From contig NC_092405.1 of NCBI RefSeq assembly GCF_009017415.1, positions 1,426,001 to 1,490,000 of the forward strand: a DNA stretch of 64,000 nucleotides, in the 5' to 3' direction. A model generated the notes under the pieces. The model searched no databases and was not told the origin of the DNA. It was given only the letters and a program-made list of their open reading frames with translations. Within the stretch, counting starts at the first letter, position 1, and each line of letters begins with the position of its first letter. This document shows positions 9,568-24,759 of the stretch, one piece after another. The position numbers were made by a program, and so were the translations under genes. Source of the DNA: Aspergillus flavus (taxonomy: Eukaryota > Ascomycota > Eurotiomycetes > Eurotiales > Aspergillaceae).

Positions 9568-11016
9568 CTACAGGTTAAGCGCGGACCGGCAGCGCTCAAT
9601 ACCAAGCTGGCTCACCAAGAAGTCATTGGCGAACTGACAGTTGGGGTCCTGACGCTCCTGGATCTTCAGGAACTCAGGAAGCTTAGGGAAGACAGCCAAG
9701 GTGTGCTTGGGATCGTTGGGAGACATCTTGTTCCAGTGAGAGCGAGCATTGTACACGGAGCCGAACTCATCCTGGAAGTCATAGGCAAACTTCTGGTTGT
9801 TGTACAAAGTATCCCAGTGGTTCACCTTTTGCATCCAGTCAATCTCGAGGACAGCGAAAACACCACTGTTCTCGGAGCCGAGGTTGTAGGTGTTGGCCGG
9901 GGACATGTAAGAGTCATCGCCCCCGAGAGCACGGAACTGGAAGATCATCTTCTCGTTCTCGAAGCCCTTCATCTTCGGGGTCTGTGCCTGCTGGTACTTG
10001 GTGTAGTTGACGGCGGCGTCCACGAAGTGCTCCATGGGGAAGAAGTGCTCAATCTCAGCGTAGAACTGGCTTGAGCAGATACCCTGGGGAGGGCACGATA
10101 CTGCATCGCTTGTCTCGTCGTAGCAAATATAGTCCTTGATGCAGTCACCGCAGCCATTAGCACAGTAGTTGAGGGTGCAGTTGCGAACGCCAGTGTAGTT
10201 GGTTGGCTCCCACCAGCTGGCGTAGAAAGTAGGCTCGATGACCCAGTCCTCAGCCTTGGCATCCCAGTTGAAGTGAGGTCCCCAAACAGTCATGCGGTCA
10301 TGCTTCTTGTAGAGATCCGCAAGCTCAGTGTACAGCTTGGTGTAGTCGGTGGTGGCGTTCAGAACCTTGGTGGTCTTCTTCAGGAAATGAGTTGGCTGAA
10401 CCTTGAGTGTGACTTCGGTGATCAGGCCGAGAGCACCAAGGTTGACACGGAATGCCTTCATTTCTTCGGCGTTCTTGTGTGCGTCAATAGTACGGATCTC
10501 GCCACGAGCATCAGCAACACGGAGAGAAACGACCTGGGTTGCCATGTTGGTGATGTTCTGGCCCGTGCCGTGGGTACCAGTGCTAATAGCACCAACAATG
10601 TTCTGGACACGCATAGCACCGAGGTAGTTGAAAGACAGGTTGTGCTCCTTAAGTTCATTCACCAGATCATAGACATCCCAGCCAGCACCGACGGTGACAG
10701 TCATGTCCTTGTTGATTTCAAGCTTCTTCAAGTTGGTCAGGCTGACGATGTGAGAAGTTTTGTTCGTGGAGCCCTTATTCGTGCAGGTAGTCAAGTTTCC
10801 AAAACCGTGGCCATTACCGACGACCTTGATGTGGGATTGCTTAGGGAACTCCTTCTTCAGGAAGTCAGCAACACCCTTTTCATCTGCCGGCGCGATGAAG
10901 GTATCGGACTCACAGCCGACCTCATACTGCCAGTTGAACCAGTGGTGTGCCGAACCAAATGTTACGTTCAGCAACAGCAACAGAAGAGGAAGCCGCATGC
11001 TTCCGAAGGCAACCAT
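9568..11016 (-). CDS. Secreted FAD-linked aldonolactone oxidase (gulono/gluconolactone oxidase-like, 482 aa)
   Basis: Single exon. An N-terminal signal peptide (MRLPLLLLLLNVTFGSA, from Met7; Met1 is also possible) is followed by HHWFNWQYEV. The VAO/PCMH FAD-binding region has VVGNGHGFGN, whose His70 is the likely covalent flavin attachment site, and MRVQNIVGAISTGTHGTG. The HW pair typical of the C-terminal ALO domain is at 427-428 (SHWNKM). Many NxT/S sequons and paired cysteines suit an extracellular glycoprotein. The family includes L-gulonolactone and D-arabinonolactone oxidases. Penicillium is known for a secreted gulono/gluconolactone oxidase that makes D-erythorbate and H2O2. It lies in tandem with a glucose oxidase gene on the same strand, about 1.4 kb away, which favours gluconolactone as substrate. 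Substrate preference is inferred. Confidence 0.85.
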   Translation of the reverse strand: MVAFGSMRLPLLLLLLNVTFGSAHHWFNWQYEVGCESDTFIAPADEKGVADFLKKEFPKQSHIKVVGNGHGFGNLTTCTNKGSTNKTSHIVSLTNLKKLEINKDMTVTVGAGWDVYDLVNELKEHNLSFNYLGAMRVQNIVGAISTGTHGTGQNITNMATQVVSLRVADARGEIRTIDAHKNAEEMKAFRVNLGALGLITEVTLKVQPTHFLKKTTKVLNATTDYTKLYTELADLYKKHDRMTVWGPHFNWDAKAEDWVIEPTFYASWWEPTNYTGVRNCTLNYCANGCGDCIKDYICYDETSDAVSCPPQGICSSQFYAEIEHFFPMEHFVDAAVNYTKYQQAQTPKMKGFENEKMIFQFRALGGDDSYMSPANTYNLGSENSGVFAVLEIDWMQKVNHWDTLYNNQKFAYDFQDEFGSVYNARSHWNKMSPNDPKHTLAVFPKLPEFLKIQERQDPNCQFANDFLVSQLGIERCRSALNL

Positions 11017-12428
11017 TTCGAATAGAAAGAACCTATACCTAACACCACACTCTGTCAGCTCATGAAACTAGGAAAAGGCATTCAGCGATTGGATTGGTAG
11101 ATATTCAAGCGATCGTACCTTTACCTGCCCGAGTTGGTAGAGTAAGGAATGTAGTTTGTGTCCAGAGACTGATTTTCACAAATTGCAGGAAGAAAGAGGC
11201 CTGTTATATAGGCAAGGTCTATAGTACTTTGCGGACACTGAAACATATTGTATACAGTGATCGGCAGGGTCATCCCCTTCTAGTGTTCTTTACATCTCCA
11301 CCCTCGGCAGGGCTTCCCCTGTCACAGGTAAACACGCCTGGTTGCTTGGCTCCAAGATTACAGAACTTTATTGTCTCATGTTGATATTCACCGGTATCTG
11401 TATCTGGTCGCTCATTGCCATGAAGAGATTATGGAGCTGCCCGTTTCGACCGGAGAACGGAACTATGCCTCCTAACCAAGAAATCCCAGGCGACCGGAAT
11501 TCCAATAAATCCACAGCACTAGGCATCCGTTTGTTTAAAGCGAATATGAAATGAGACACATACCATTAATATACAGAGATTGCCGTAGAGTATAATATAG
11601 ATATTGAACTAGTAAGGCAAATATATTGCAGAATTAATGCATGCTCAAGCTCTTGGCGACTTGGAAGCGGGAGAGCGACAGTGTAGGATTCAAAATGAAC
11701 CGGAAGAGGAAAAAGCCAAGAAAAGAGGAAGAAGGAAAGAAAAAGGTAGCCTGGATGTCGATCAGATAAGATCGTCCTACATTTCCATCAAGCCCTAGTT
11801 CACACCACCACGGAAGACTCTCTGTGCATGTACTTGGTAGATCGGTACGGTATTTTCTTTGCATTATCTTCTCACTATTGCCTATCAATGGATTGATCGA
11901 TACTGTACATTGTCCACAACAGACAGAATGAAAGGTACGCTCTACTGTCCTGGCTTTATGGAACCTCTCGTCGGCTCCGCTTGTGGCTGGGCATTCCATG
12001 ATCTTCGGGTTTGTTAAGTTTCTAGTGTGCGATTTCAGGTATTATGATCCTGAAGGAAGCGATACCGGATATGAACATGGAGAACCCGCTGATCAATCGG
12101 AGACAAATCAGTAGAACAACTAATCTAGTGAGCGAAAGGTGAAACCGTGCGGTAGATTACTTCGTTTCAGAAAGCGATTGACGCACCAATCTCACAAAAG
12201 ACGAAGATAAATTATCAAGTAGTAACTATCGATCTTATATTATAGAATTTATGCCAAAATTGTAGTTATCTAAGAAAGTGTGACAAGACACAGGAATGAA
12301 TGATATAATTATACATACAAGAATCAGAAAAGAGAAAGAGAGAAGACTCGGTGAAGAAGTAGACCTCCGAAACGCAATGCTTAGTTGATTCCCTCGCAGT
12401 GGAATCGCAACGGTACAAAGGGAGCCTG
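11017..12428. other. Promoter region of the lactone oxidase gene and 3' flank of the glucose oxidase gene
   Basis: About 1.4 kb separating two same-strand secreted-oxidase genes. Only short frames without domains are present, including a 121-codon minus frame at 11634-11999 of low protein character. No RNA gene or repeat was recognised. Confidence 0.4.
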
Positions 12429-16612
<4,184 letters not shown>

Positions 16613-17741
16613 ATGCCTTTGGTCGCGCAAAACCCCTTGCCAAGGGCCCTCCTTGGTCTTATGACGTTTGGCCCCGATGAGTCTAAGGGCGCTCGGATCA
16701 CGTCTCTCGAAGAATTCAACAAGTGCCTGGACTATTTCCAACAGCAGGGATTCAATGAAATCGACACGGCTAGGATTTACGTCGGAGGGGCGCAGGAGGC
16801 CTTTACAGCTCAGGCGAAATGGAAAGAGCGTGGGTTAACTCTGGCAACGAAATGGTATCCTCATAACCCGGGCGAACACAAACCCAGTGTTCTCCGTGAG
16901 AAGCTTGAGCTTTCCCTGAAGGAGCTGGGAACGAACCAGGTCGATATATTCTATCTTCATGCTCCTGATCGGTCAGTTCCTTTTGCTGAGACTCTTGAGG
17001 AAGTCAACAAGCTACATAAAGAGGGAAAGTTTGTTCAACTGGGTCTGAGTAATTACACGGCATTTGAGGTCGCAGAAATCGTTACTCTTTGTGCTGAGAG
17101 AGGCTGGGTGCGACCGACAATATATCAAGCGATGTATAACGCCATTAGTGAGTTGGCCTCATACCAAAGGAATCTACAGTCGGTTTCCCTTTCTTTGAAT
17201 GGTACTGACCGGTGTTACCGTAGCACGTTCGATTGAGACCGAGCTAGTCCCCGCCTGCAAACGTTATGGCATTGATATCGTAGTCTATAACCCCCTTGCC
17301 GGCGGTATCTTATCTGGTAAGTATAAGACAAAAGACATCCCTGACGAGGGAAGGTACAGCGACAAATCGATCAGTGGCGCCCTGTACCGCAAACGCTATT
17401 TTAGGGATGCAACATTCGATGCGCTGCGAGTCATTGAGCCTGTTGTCGAGAAGCATGGCCTGACACTTCCCGAGACCGCGATTCGCTGGATTCACCATCA
17501 CTCGGCTCTCAATATGACAGACAATGGCCGCGACGGAATTATCATTGGCGTGAGCAGCTTCGCGCAGCTGCAAAGTAACCTCAAAGACGTCCAAAAAGGC
17601 CCCCTGCCTGAAGAAGTTGTTGAAGCGCTGGATAAGGCGTGGTTAATCTCTAAGCCAACTGCTCCGAACTATTGGCACCTCGACCTGAAATACACATATA
17701 ACACCCAGCAGGCCCTGTTTGGCCCAAAGTCAACAGCGTAG
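16613..17741 (+). CDS. Aldo-keto reductase, AKR7 (aflatoxin aldehyde reductase) type (350 aa, 2 exons)
   Basis: Exons 16613-17147 and 17224-17741 flank a 76-nt intron (GTGAGT donor, TACTGAC branch, TAG acceptor). Joining them restores AMYNAITRSIETELVPACKR. The catalytic tetrad is visible as Asp51 and Tyr56 (EIDTARIY), Lys80 (LATKWYPHNPG) and His116 (YLHAPDRS). The AKR7 hallmark YNPLAGGILSGKY is also present. Such enzymes use NADPH to reduce aldehydes, dialdehydes and succinic semialdehyde in the cytosol. No signal peptide is seen. It stands divergently from glucose oxidase. A role in detoxifying sugar-derived or oxidative-stress aldehydes is possible but only inferred. Confidence 0.88.
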
Positions 17742-18243
17742 AGCACCCTATCCATAGCTCTCTTTGACGCGCTTGATTGGTGTTTCAGTGGCGTGTTCTA
17801 GTCTTTTATTTTTGGCGCGTAGGATAGACTACTACTAGTAGTTCTAGAACGCAAAGGAACTAAAATCAATCCAATAACTACCGCCACAAAGCCTTCCCAG
17901 TTGCCAAGTCAACTTCCACGCCAGGTACTAGCTCCACAGTATGGTTCTAGGCCGTAGGAGATGGCTGGACTAGGCCCCTGCAACATGTAAAAGGATACTT
18001 GCATCCTGAGCTTCTACGACCGGAAAATCCAACGATGCTTGAGGTCACGAGGTGAGTACATATCTCTGCCTGTAAGAGTGGCGGCCATACTGCGGACATT
18101 AGAAGTTCTATCTATACCTCAACTCAAACGAACATGAAGGAAGAAATAACAACGACAATAGTATGTCACTGGTTCAGTCCCTTACATTCCAACAAGTTCC
18201 AGATCAGTGAAATGTGACTTCTTTTCCTGCCACCAAAAAGTAG
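17742..18243. other. 3' flank of the aldo-keto reductase gene
   Basis: About 500 bases with no recognisable coding or RNA features. An ACTACTAGTAGT inverted repeat near 17830 may be part of a 3' end. Confidence 0.35.
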
Positions 18244-19060
18244 TCATCTCTTCCACCTGAACCGTGTGCATCGTCCTTGCGCAAAATGCTCGGTTACTAC
18301 CTCACTCTCCTCTAGAATTCCAACAAATTTCGCAGAGACTCGAGTTTTGCCAATAACTTGGTTTAATTTCGCCTGCCTGGTTGTCCTCACATACTGCATG
18401 GCCTGGAAAGCACATTCTTGTCTCCCCCTTGCGGGAGGTAGTGAACAACCTCTCGATTCGAATTGAAGCAAGGAAGGTGGTTGAAGTAACGTGGAGAATG
18501 TGACAATCTACAAATGTCGAACCAGACAATTCGACCGATTGGCCATTCTGCAGCGCTTCCAGATAAGTAACTGCTGGTAACAATCATATGTAACATATTG
18601 CGCAGGATGCTAACAGTAGGAAGAACTGCAAGGCATCGCACGCCGTGACATTTGCGGAGGTCACAGTTACTCTTCTGATGATTGTGAAGAGCTCGGCCAA
18701 TTGAATAGAAGATATGAATCAATATTGTAAACACAGGCTAGCCTGGATACTACGAAGTGCTTGTCGGGATTTCCATTTCTCCCCACTGCAAAACGTGCTT
18801 GACGAAAAATGCCGCAGTGACACCTTAGCATAGGCTAGTGATGCCTGAGCCATGAAGACATGCTCAGCAGTATCCAGTAGCGTCTGGACCCTACCCAAGA
18901 GATTCCAGGCTTCCACGATTGCCGGACTGCCGGACAGCTGAAGCTGCACCGCTTTCCAACGTCTAATTATCGAATTTCGAAGTCTCATGATGCCAGGTGG
19001 GACTGGTGGCGGAAAGCTATGGTGGCATTTGCACACAAGTGATGCCCCTTGAGCTTGGAT
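18244..19060 (-). pseudogene. Frameshifted relic of a protein gene, possibly the C-terminal half of a fungal transcription factor
   Basis: Three minus-strand segments of protein-like quality lie in order but in different frames. First is a stretch at about 18750-19050 that includes GSPAIVEAWNLLGRVQTLLD. Next is one at about 18430-18580 with LEALQNGQSVELSGSTFVDC. Last is one at about 18250-18420 with ECAFQAMQYVRTTRQAKLNQ, which continues through VIGKTRVSAKFVGILEESE. They follow each other as parts of one protein would, but frame changes and stops break them, and no pair of splice sites I could find reconnects them all. The helical, Leu/Ala-rich style and the position next to a divergent transporter recall Zn2Cys6 regulators, but no zinc cluster is visible and the family is not established. 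Unrecognised introns are an alternative to decay. Confidence 0.4.
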
Positions 19061-19184
19061 AAAGTTATTATCACTCATAATAAATGGTGAAAGGCTATAA
19101 AAGAAACACATTTACCCTGTGCGAAATCGAACAAGACAACAACAGCACCGCCGGGAAGTTGAGCCAGTTGCTAATAGGATTAAA

Positions 19185-21568
19185 ATGCCCGTTGTCATAG
19201 CTCGCTCACTGCAGAAGGATGCCATCGCCTCGGTGGAATCTGACTCCTCAAAATCATCAGACGTTGAAAAGAACCCCATCATCTTGACTAGTAAGCCTAC
19301 TACTGCCTCTGATGATTCAACGCTTGGCGATACCTCCGACGACCGCCGCTTTTGGTTCCAGCGGTCGAAAAGCCATGACTCAAATGCCATCGCAACCCAG
19401 CCGTCAGTGTTCGACGATCCTGAACTTATCTCCGAATATAGACCCCGACCAGAATGGGAAAACGCTCACCGCTTCGACCCATCAGCAAGATGGACATGGG
19501 GTGAAGAGAATGTAAGTTAGGTCCCAATTCCATATGGGAGAGTATAGGTGCAGTCTGACCCTCATTCAGAAAGCTGTCAGAAGGCTCGACATGCGAATCA
19601 TGGTACTAGCATGCATGATGATGACAGCATTGGAGCTTGATCGCTCGAATATCCGTACGTGCCTGACCCGTTACAGATAAGATTGGCGTCATCTAAAGAA
19701 CTGTATCCGCACAGAGCAAGCCAACGCCGATAATTTCCTATCTGATCTCGGATTATCAAGGAATGGTTAGCATACTCAAGCTCCCAGATGCGGTTCATCC
19801 AAACTGATTGATAAATTTAACTCTTTCAGACTATAACCTCGGAAATACCATCTTCAAGCTGTTTTATCTCTTAAGCGAGATTCCCGCCCAGCTTATTGGC
19901 AAATATATCGGCGTCGATCGGTGGATCCCCATACAAATGACCTCCTGGTCGTTGGTAGCCCTCTGTCAGTTCTGGCTGCGGGATAGAACATCTTTCTTGG
20001 TTTGTCGGGCCTTGATTGGTATGTTCTCAGGAGGGTTTACGCCTACCGTAGGTGGCTCTGGCTGCTAGAATATTCTTAGATTCTCACTTACAGATGCAGA
20101 TGATCCTATATCTCTCTTACTTCTATAAGCATCATGAGCTTTCTATCCGTCTAGGGTTCTGGTACTCTGCACAGGCAGTCGCGGACGTCCTAGCAGGGCT
20201 TCTAGCGTATGGCATACTGCACCTACGTGGCTATGCTGGCCAGGCTGGTTGGCGTTGGCTTTTCTTAATCGAGGTTAGTACGTTCTCCTTTTGATATATG
20301 CCCTACGAAAAATTGACTGTTTTGCAGGGCTCCTTCACTTTACTTCTCGCCATTCTATCTTTTCTTTTCCTACCACCGTCTGTGACACAGACGGCGAGCT
20401 GGGCACGGGGCAAAAAGGGCTGGTTTACGGAGCGGTAATTCTCCCTGTGTCTGGACCTCGCGCCTGTGCAAGGGTGACACTAATTGGATATGGTTGATAG
20501 GGAAGAAATAATTCTGGTCAATCGCATTATTCGCGAGGACCCAAGCAAGGGCTCTATGGGAAACAACGAACCCTTAACAGCCAAACTTGTGTGGCAGAGT
20601 TTCAAAGATTACGACCTGTGGCCACTCTACATGATTGGTCTTATTTTCTTGGTGCCATATAGTGAGTATATCGCTCTCTTTAGCACTTCTGCACTGAGCA
20701 TACAGTGTGGAACCTAACTAACCTAAATTGTTTGAACAGCAACGATTTCCCAATACTTTACGCTATTAATGACTGATTTTGGATTCGGGGAGTTTAATGT
20801 CATCCTACTCGCCATTCCATGCAGTGTAAGTGGGCCAAACCCTATGCCACTATAGAGCTACGTACCTGGTGATTTGCTGACCAATGGGCAGGTCATAGGG
20901 ATTTTAACTAGGATCATTCTTACCTACGCCGCTGAGATCCTCGGGTCCCTTGCATGGATGGGAGCTGTGGCCCAAGTCTGGACCCTCCCAATGCTTATCT
21001 ATATGAATGTGGTCGATTTCAGTCAGACCAAGAGATGGGTTGCGTGGACGGTCCTGACCTTGATTCTTTCGTTCCCCAGTCGTATGTTCGATAGTTCCAC
21101 CCGGTGCCGTTTCTATTAGATCCAGACTAACAGCTACATGTTCCTAGCTCATGCACTCCAAGCGGGATGGAACTCTCGCAACTCCAATAGCGTGCGGTCC
21201 CGGGCACTATCAGCGGCTATGTATAATATGTGCACGCAGCTATCCGGGATAATCGCGTCGAATGTCTATCAAGATTGTGAGTGTGATGAGTCCGAAGCCA
21301 TTCACCAGGGATATGGCGTTCGAATTCCTTGGCTAATTAGGCAACCATTCCAGGGGACGCTCCTCGCTATGTGCAGGGCAACCGAGTGCTTCTCGCTCTG
21401 GTCTGCACCAACATCGCCGTGTACGCCTTGACCAAGATCTACTATATACTGCGTAACCGTCACCGAGATCGGAAGTGGACGGGGATGACGGAGGAGCAGA
21501 GAATTGACTACATCGCAACCACAAAGGATACAGGGAATAAGCGATTAGATTTTCGGTTTGCGCATTAA
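19185..21568 (+). CDS. MFS transporter, anion:cation symporter (Dal5/TNA1-like) family (582 aa, 11 exons)
   Basis: Exons: 19185-19511, 19570-19654, 19715-19765, 19830-20047, 20094-20273, 20328-20434, 20501-20661, 20740-20825, 20892-21081, 21148-21276, 21354-21568. All junctions are GT-AG and the frame closes exactly. A long hydrophilic N-terminus rich in Ser and Asp (about 105 residues) precedes about 12 membrane segments. ACS-family hallmarks include [35 protein letters not shown] and [20 protein letters not shown]. This family carries allantoate, nicotinate, pantothenate and related anions across the plasma membrane with protons. The substrate cannot be read from the sequence. The gene is intact, while its upstream divergent neighbour is broken. 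Confidence 0.9.
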
Positions 21569-22418
21569 CGAGTTAAGATGAAGACTTGACTAATAGGAAA
21601 CGTAATCGATGCTTGGCCTTGGAGACTAGAATGGAATAATTTATATGCATGGTCATTGTTTTATGCTCCGTCAGTTTACCGATTCGGGCCATTGACGCAG
21701 ATTAGTCAAACCCGCCAAGACTCCTGGCCAAATATAGAAAGTGATCAGGCGTCCCCACCGGGAATCACGTGTGGCTGTCCCGCCACGACCCCAAGGGGCT
21801 TAGCGGGCAACCCCGTTCCTGGAATCCTCGAATCATTCGCTGCAGACGGCCAAAAGGCTCACGTACTACATTTGAGTTGACCTTCAACTTGTCCTGTCCT
21901 TTTGAATTCCCATAAACTCCCAAGTCCCCCTCCGCCCTTACATGGTGTCATTCCGCCTCCTGCGCCATTAGTACCGAAACTCAGAACCTTTCTTTTTCTT
22001 CCTCCCCCGTCATTCGAATTACCATATAGAAACTCAACCCGAATACTTGGCGCAGACGTGGCCGCAGCAGCAACAATCCCCTGGCGGTTTTGTTATTTAT
22101 GAGCTGCAGGTCCCTGACCAAAATCTCCTAAACAACTCTTCTCTCGAGAAAGTGGTAGATACCGATTCCGATCCTTATGCTTCGATTTCTGTCCGATTCT
22201 CTCGTTTTTGTATAAATTCTATGGAGGATACTGCGTCCGCCTCGGCATTCCCCTCGTTACTCTATCCGTCGACTTAAAAGCAGCGCCAACCTTCGATTTG
22301 ATTGAACAACCCCCTTACCTTTGTCTTTTCCGGTTGGATCTCCTGCGCACAGGATCCAGTGGTTGAGTGAAGGTTTTTACTCTTTTCCTATTTTCTGTGT
22401 ATTGCGGAAGATTGAGAC
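21569..22418. other. Promoter and leader of the DMT transporter gene
   Basis: About 850 bases between same-strand genes. Bases 21890-22400 are C/T-rich, as is common in fungal promoters and 5' leaders. Short frames inside have no recognisable features. Confidence 0.4.
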
Positions 22419-24077
22419 ATGGTGGCTTCAGATAGTTCGCACTTGTTGGGGCAGGAGGAGGTCAGGGACACCGAGCCGGTTCTCGACGCCCCCGATTCCG
22501 ATGAGGAAATGACCACGAATCGACCCCCCATGCACCGGTCCGTGACGGACGGTCGCGCGCAACAACCGCTACTAAAAGATGAGCACCGGCGATTATCAAA
22601 TGCCAGCTTCGGTAATGGTGCTGCTTCGGAAGGCAGGCCTATGCTGCACCACCATACACGAAGGCCGACAGTCAGGAGTAGTGGCACGGAACATAACGCA
22701 GAGCAGGATACTCGGCGAAAATACATCATTGCATCCGGTTTTCTCCTATTGAGTTTGGCGAGTTTTGTGATACAGACCGAGACTGCCGTATATATCGCCG
22801 GTGAACTGGGCTGGGATAAGCCCTACTGCATGCTGTAGGTTGCGCTGTTCAGATCTCCACTTCTTATTGGTTCCCACGCCTTACTGTTCAATGGCTGACG
22901 GCTGCATGACTGACTCGCAGTTATCTTACACACGGTTCGTGGTCCCTTCTCTGGCCAGTTCAACTCCTTATTCTACGGTTGCAGAAGAGGAAACTCTCCT
23001 GGGACGCATTCTGGCGACGTCATGTCTTCCTCCTCCGCACGACCGCACAGATGGTCGAGTCTCAAGATATGCACGTAACCTCCCGCCGTTCCCCGATTCC
23101 GTACATGCTCAAGACCACAGCATTCGTGACAATGTCCCTCACCGTTGCCGGTGGCTCATGGTACTTGGCTGTCAATATGACGACAGCGAGCGACCTGACC
23201 GCCATCTATAATTGCTCCGCCTTCTTTGCCTATGCATTCTCCATCCCACTCCTCAAAGACAAGCTTCGCTTCGATAAGGTATTTGCCGTAATTGTGGCCA
23301 TTGTTGGGGTTCTCGTGGTGGCATATGGAGATAGAGACGAAGGCAAGCATGCGGATGGCACCCCGGGTAAAGGAGAAGGTCAAGTAAACAATAGGCTCTT
23401 GGGCAATCTTATCATCGGTATCGGTAGTATACTCTACGGTCTGTACGAGGTACTATATAAGAAGTACGCCTGCCCGCCGGAAGGCACCAGTCCCGGACGC
23501 AGCATGATCTTCGCAAACACCTTCGGCAGTCTGATCGGATGCTTTACTCTATTCGTGCTCTGGATCCCCCTGCCTGTCCTCCACATCCTAGGCTGGGAAA
23601 CCTTCCGTTGGCCCACCGGAGAAACCGCCTGGATGCTCCTCATCTCCGTCGCTGCCAATGCCAGTAAGTCCACATATATAATGAAAACCCACCCCAGTAA
23701 ACCCCCAAAGTAAAACCAAAACCAAAAACCAACCCAAACCAAACCACAAAGTGAATACCAAGAAACAATGACACAAAGAAAGAAAACACTAACCATGCAT
23801 TCACTTCACCTAAACAGCCTTCTCAGGATCCTTCCTAGTCCTCATCTCCCTGACTTCCCCGGTTCTCTCCTCCGTCGCCTCTCTCCTCACCATCTTCCTG
23901 GTCGCCATCGTCGACTGGCTCCGAACAGGCCAACCCCTGTCCACATCCTCCATCATCGGCGGTGTCCTCATCATCGCAGCTTTCTTGCTCCTAAGCTGGA
24001 GTACTTACCGCGAAATGAACGAGGAGAGGAAAAAGTGTCTCGAAAACGAACAAGTGGAATCCGACAGCGACGACTAA
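22419..24077 (+). CDS. DMT/EamA-like vacuolar-type membrane transporter (472 aa, 3 exons)
   Basis: Exons 22419-22834, 22921-23663 and 23818-24077, with GT-AG junctions and a closed frame. A charged Ser/His-rich N-terminus of about 100 residues is followed by roughly ten membrane segments. These include KYIIASGFLLLSLASFVIQT, AIYNCSAFFAYAFSIPLL, FAVIVAIVGVLVVAYGD and SSIIGGVLIIAAFLLLSW. The layout and the NCSAFFAYAFSIPLLKDKLR stretch suit the drug/metabolite transporter superfamily, close in style to SLC35F and yeast YML018C-type vacuolar proteins. The substrate is unknown. The protein ends in an acidic tail (ESDSDD). Confidence 0.82.
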
Positions 24078-24759
24078 GATCCCTCGATGTCTCGTGAACC
24101 GGATAGATCCGGTTATGTTCTGTTCATTGTTTGTTATTTCGGTTTTTTACTTTATTTCTGAAAAGCCCCGGTCTTAACTTTCTATACCTTGCCGCCTTAC
24201 CTTTACCTCCTTTGCTTACTTTATATGTTTATTACCATTCGTTGATTGAGTTATATTATAGAATTGGTTACTGTCTTTTCTTATTTGTTACATGGCGGTG
24301 TTGATTAGAGTGTTCGAGGTTTCCCCTATTTTTTTTTTTTTTGCTTCGTCAATGTACATTTTTACTCTCGTTCTTTGTCTTGTACTTTTCTTCCCTTTCT
24401 TGTTTTTAATGGGATAAAGTGCTGTGTTCGGGGTATAGGAGTAGGGGAGTTCTGAAAATTCTCTCCCTCACGGGGGTACACACCATGCAATACACATACT
24501 ACTTCTATACATTCGACGATTAGATGCGTTGGCGTCAATGCAAAAGGCTCGGCAGAGTCGATCAAGTTGGCTTGGTTTCTCTATACTAGGTACAAGAACA
24601 GGAAATGTAGGGCGCAGTGCACGCTGTCCTTAGATCCCTATATGACATGAACATCAAGGGCGATCTCCCAGAGATAAGAGGATGCTGTACATGGGCAGTA
24701 AGGAAGGTGTTTAAATAGATTAGGAAAAAAGGGGAAAGACGTGAACAACGGTTTTACGT
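24078..24759. other. Convergent 3' region between DMT transporter and arp2
   Basis: About 680 bases, T-rich after 24110 with a T run near 24330-24345. This is consistent with 3' UTRs of two converging genes. No gene was recognised. Confidence 0.45.

Noticed and set aside
9541..10074. 177-codon plus-strand frame opposite the lactone oxidase C-terminus
   Set aside because: Shadow of the minus-strand gene with a Leu/Val/Gly/Glu-biased peptide and no recognisable features.
10273..11025. 250-codon plus-strand frame opposite the lactone oxidase
   Set aside because: It lies wholly antisense to a gene with clear domains. Its peptide shows no family features and its openness follows from codon bias of the real strand.
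18719..19111. The 130-codon minus frame as an intact small gene
   Set aside because: Its protein-like part starts well inside and continues into other frames downstream, so it reads as a fragment of a larger broken gene.
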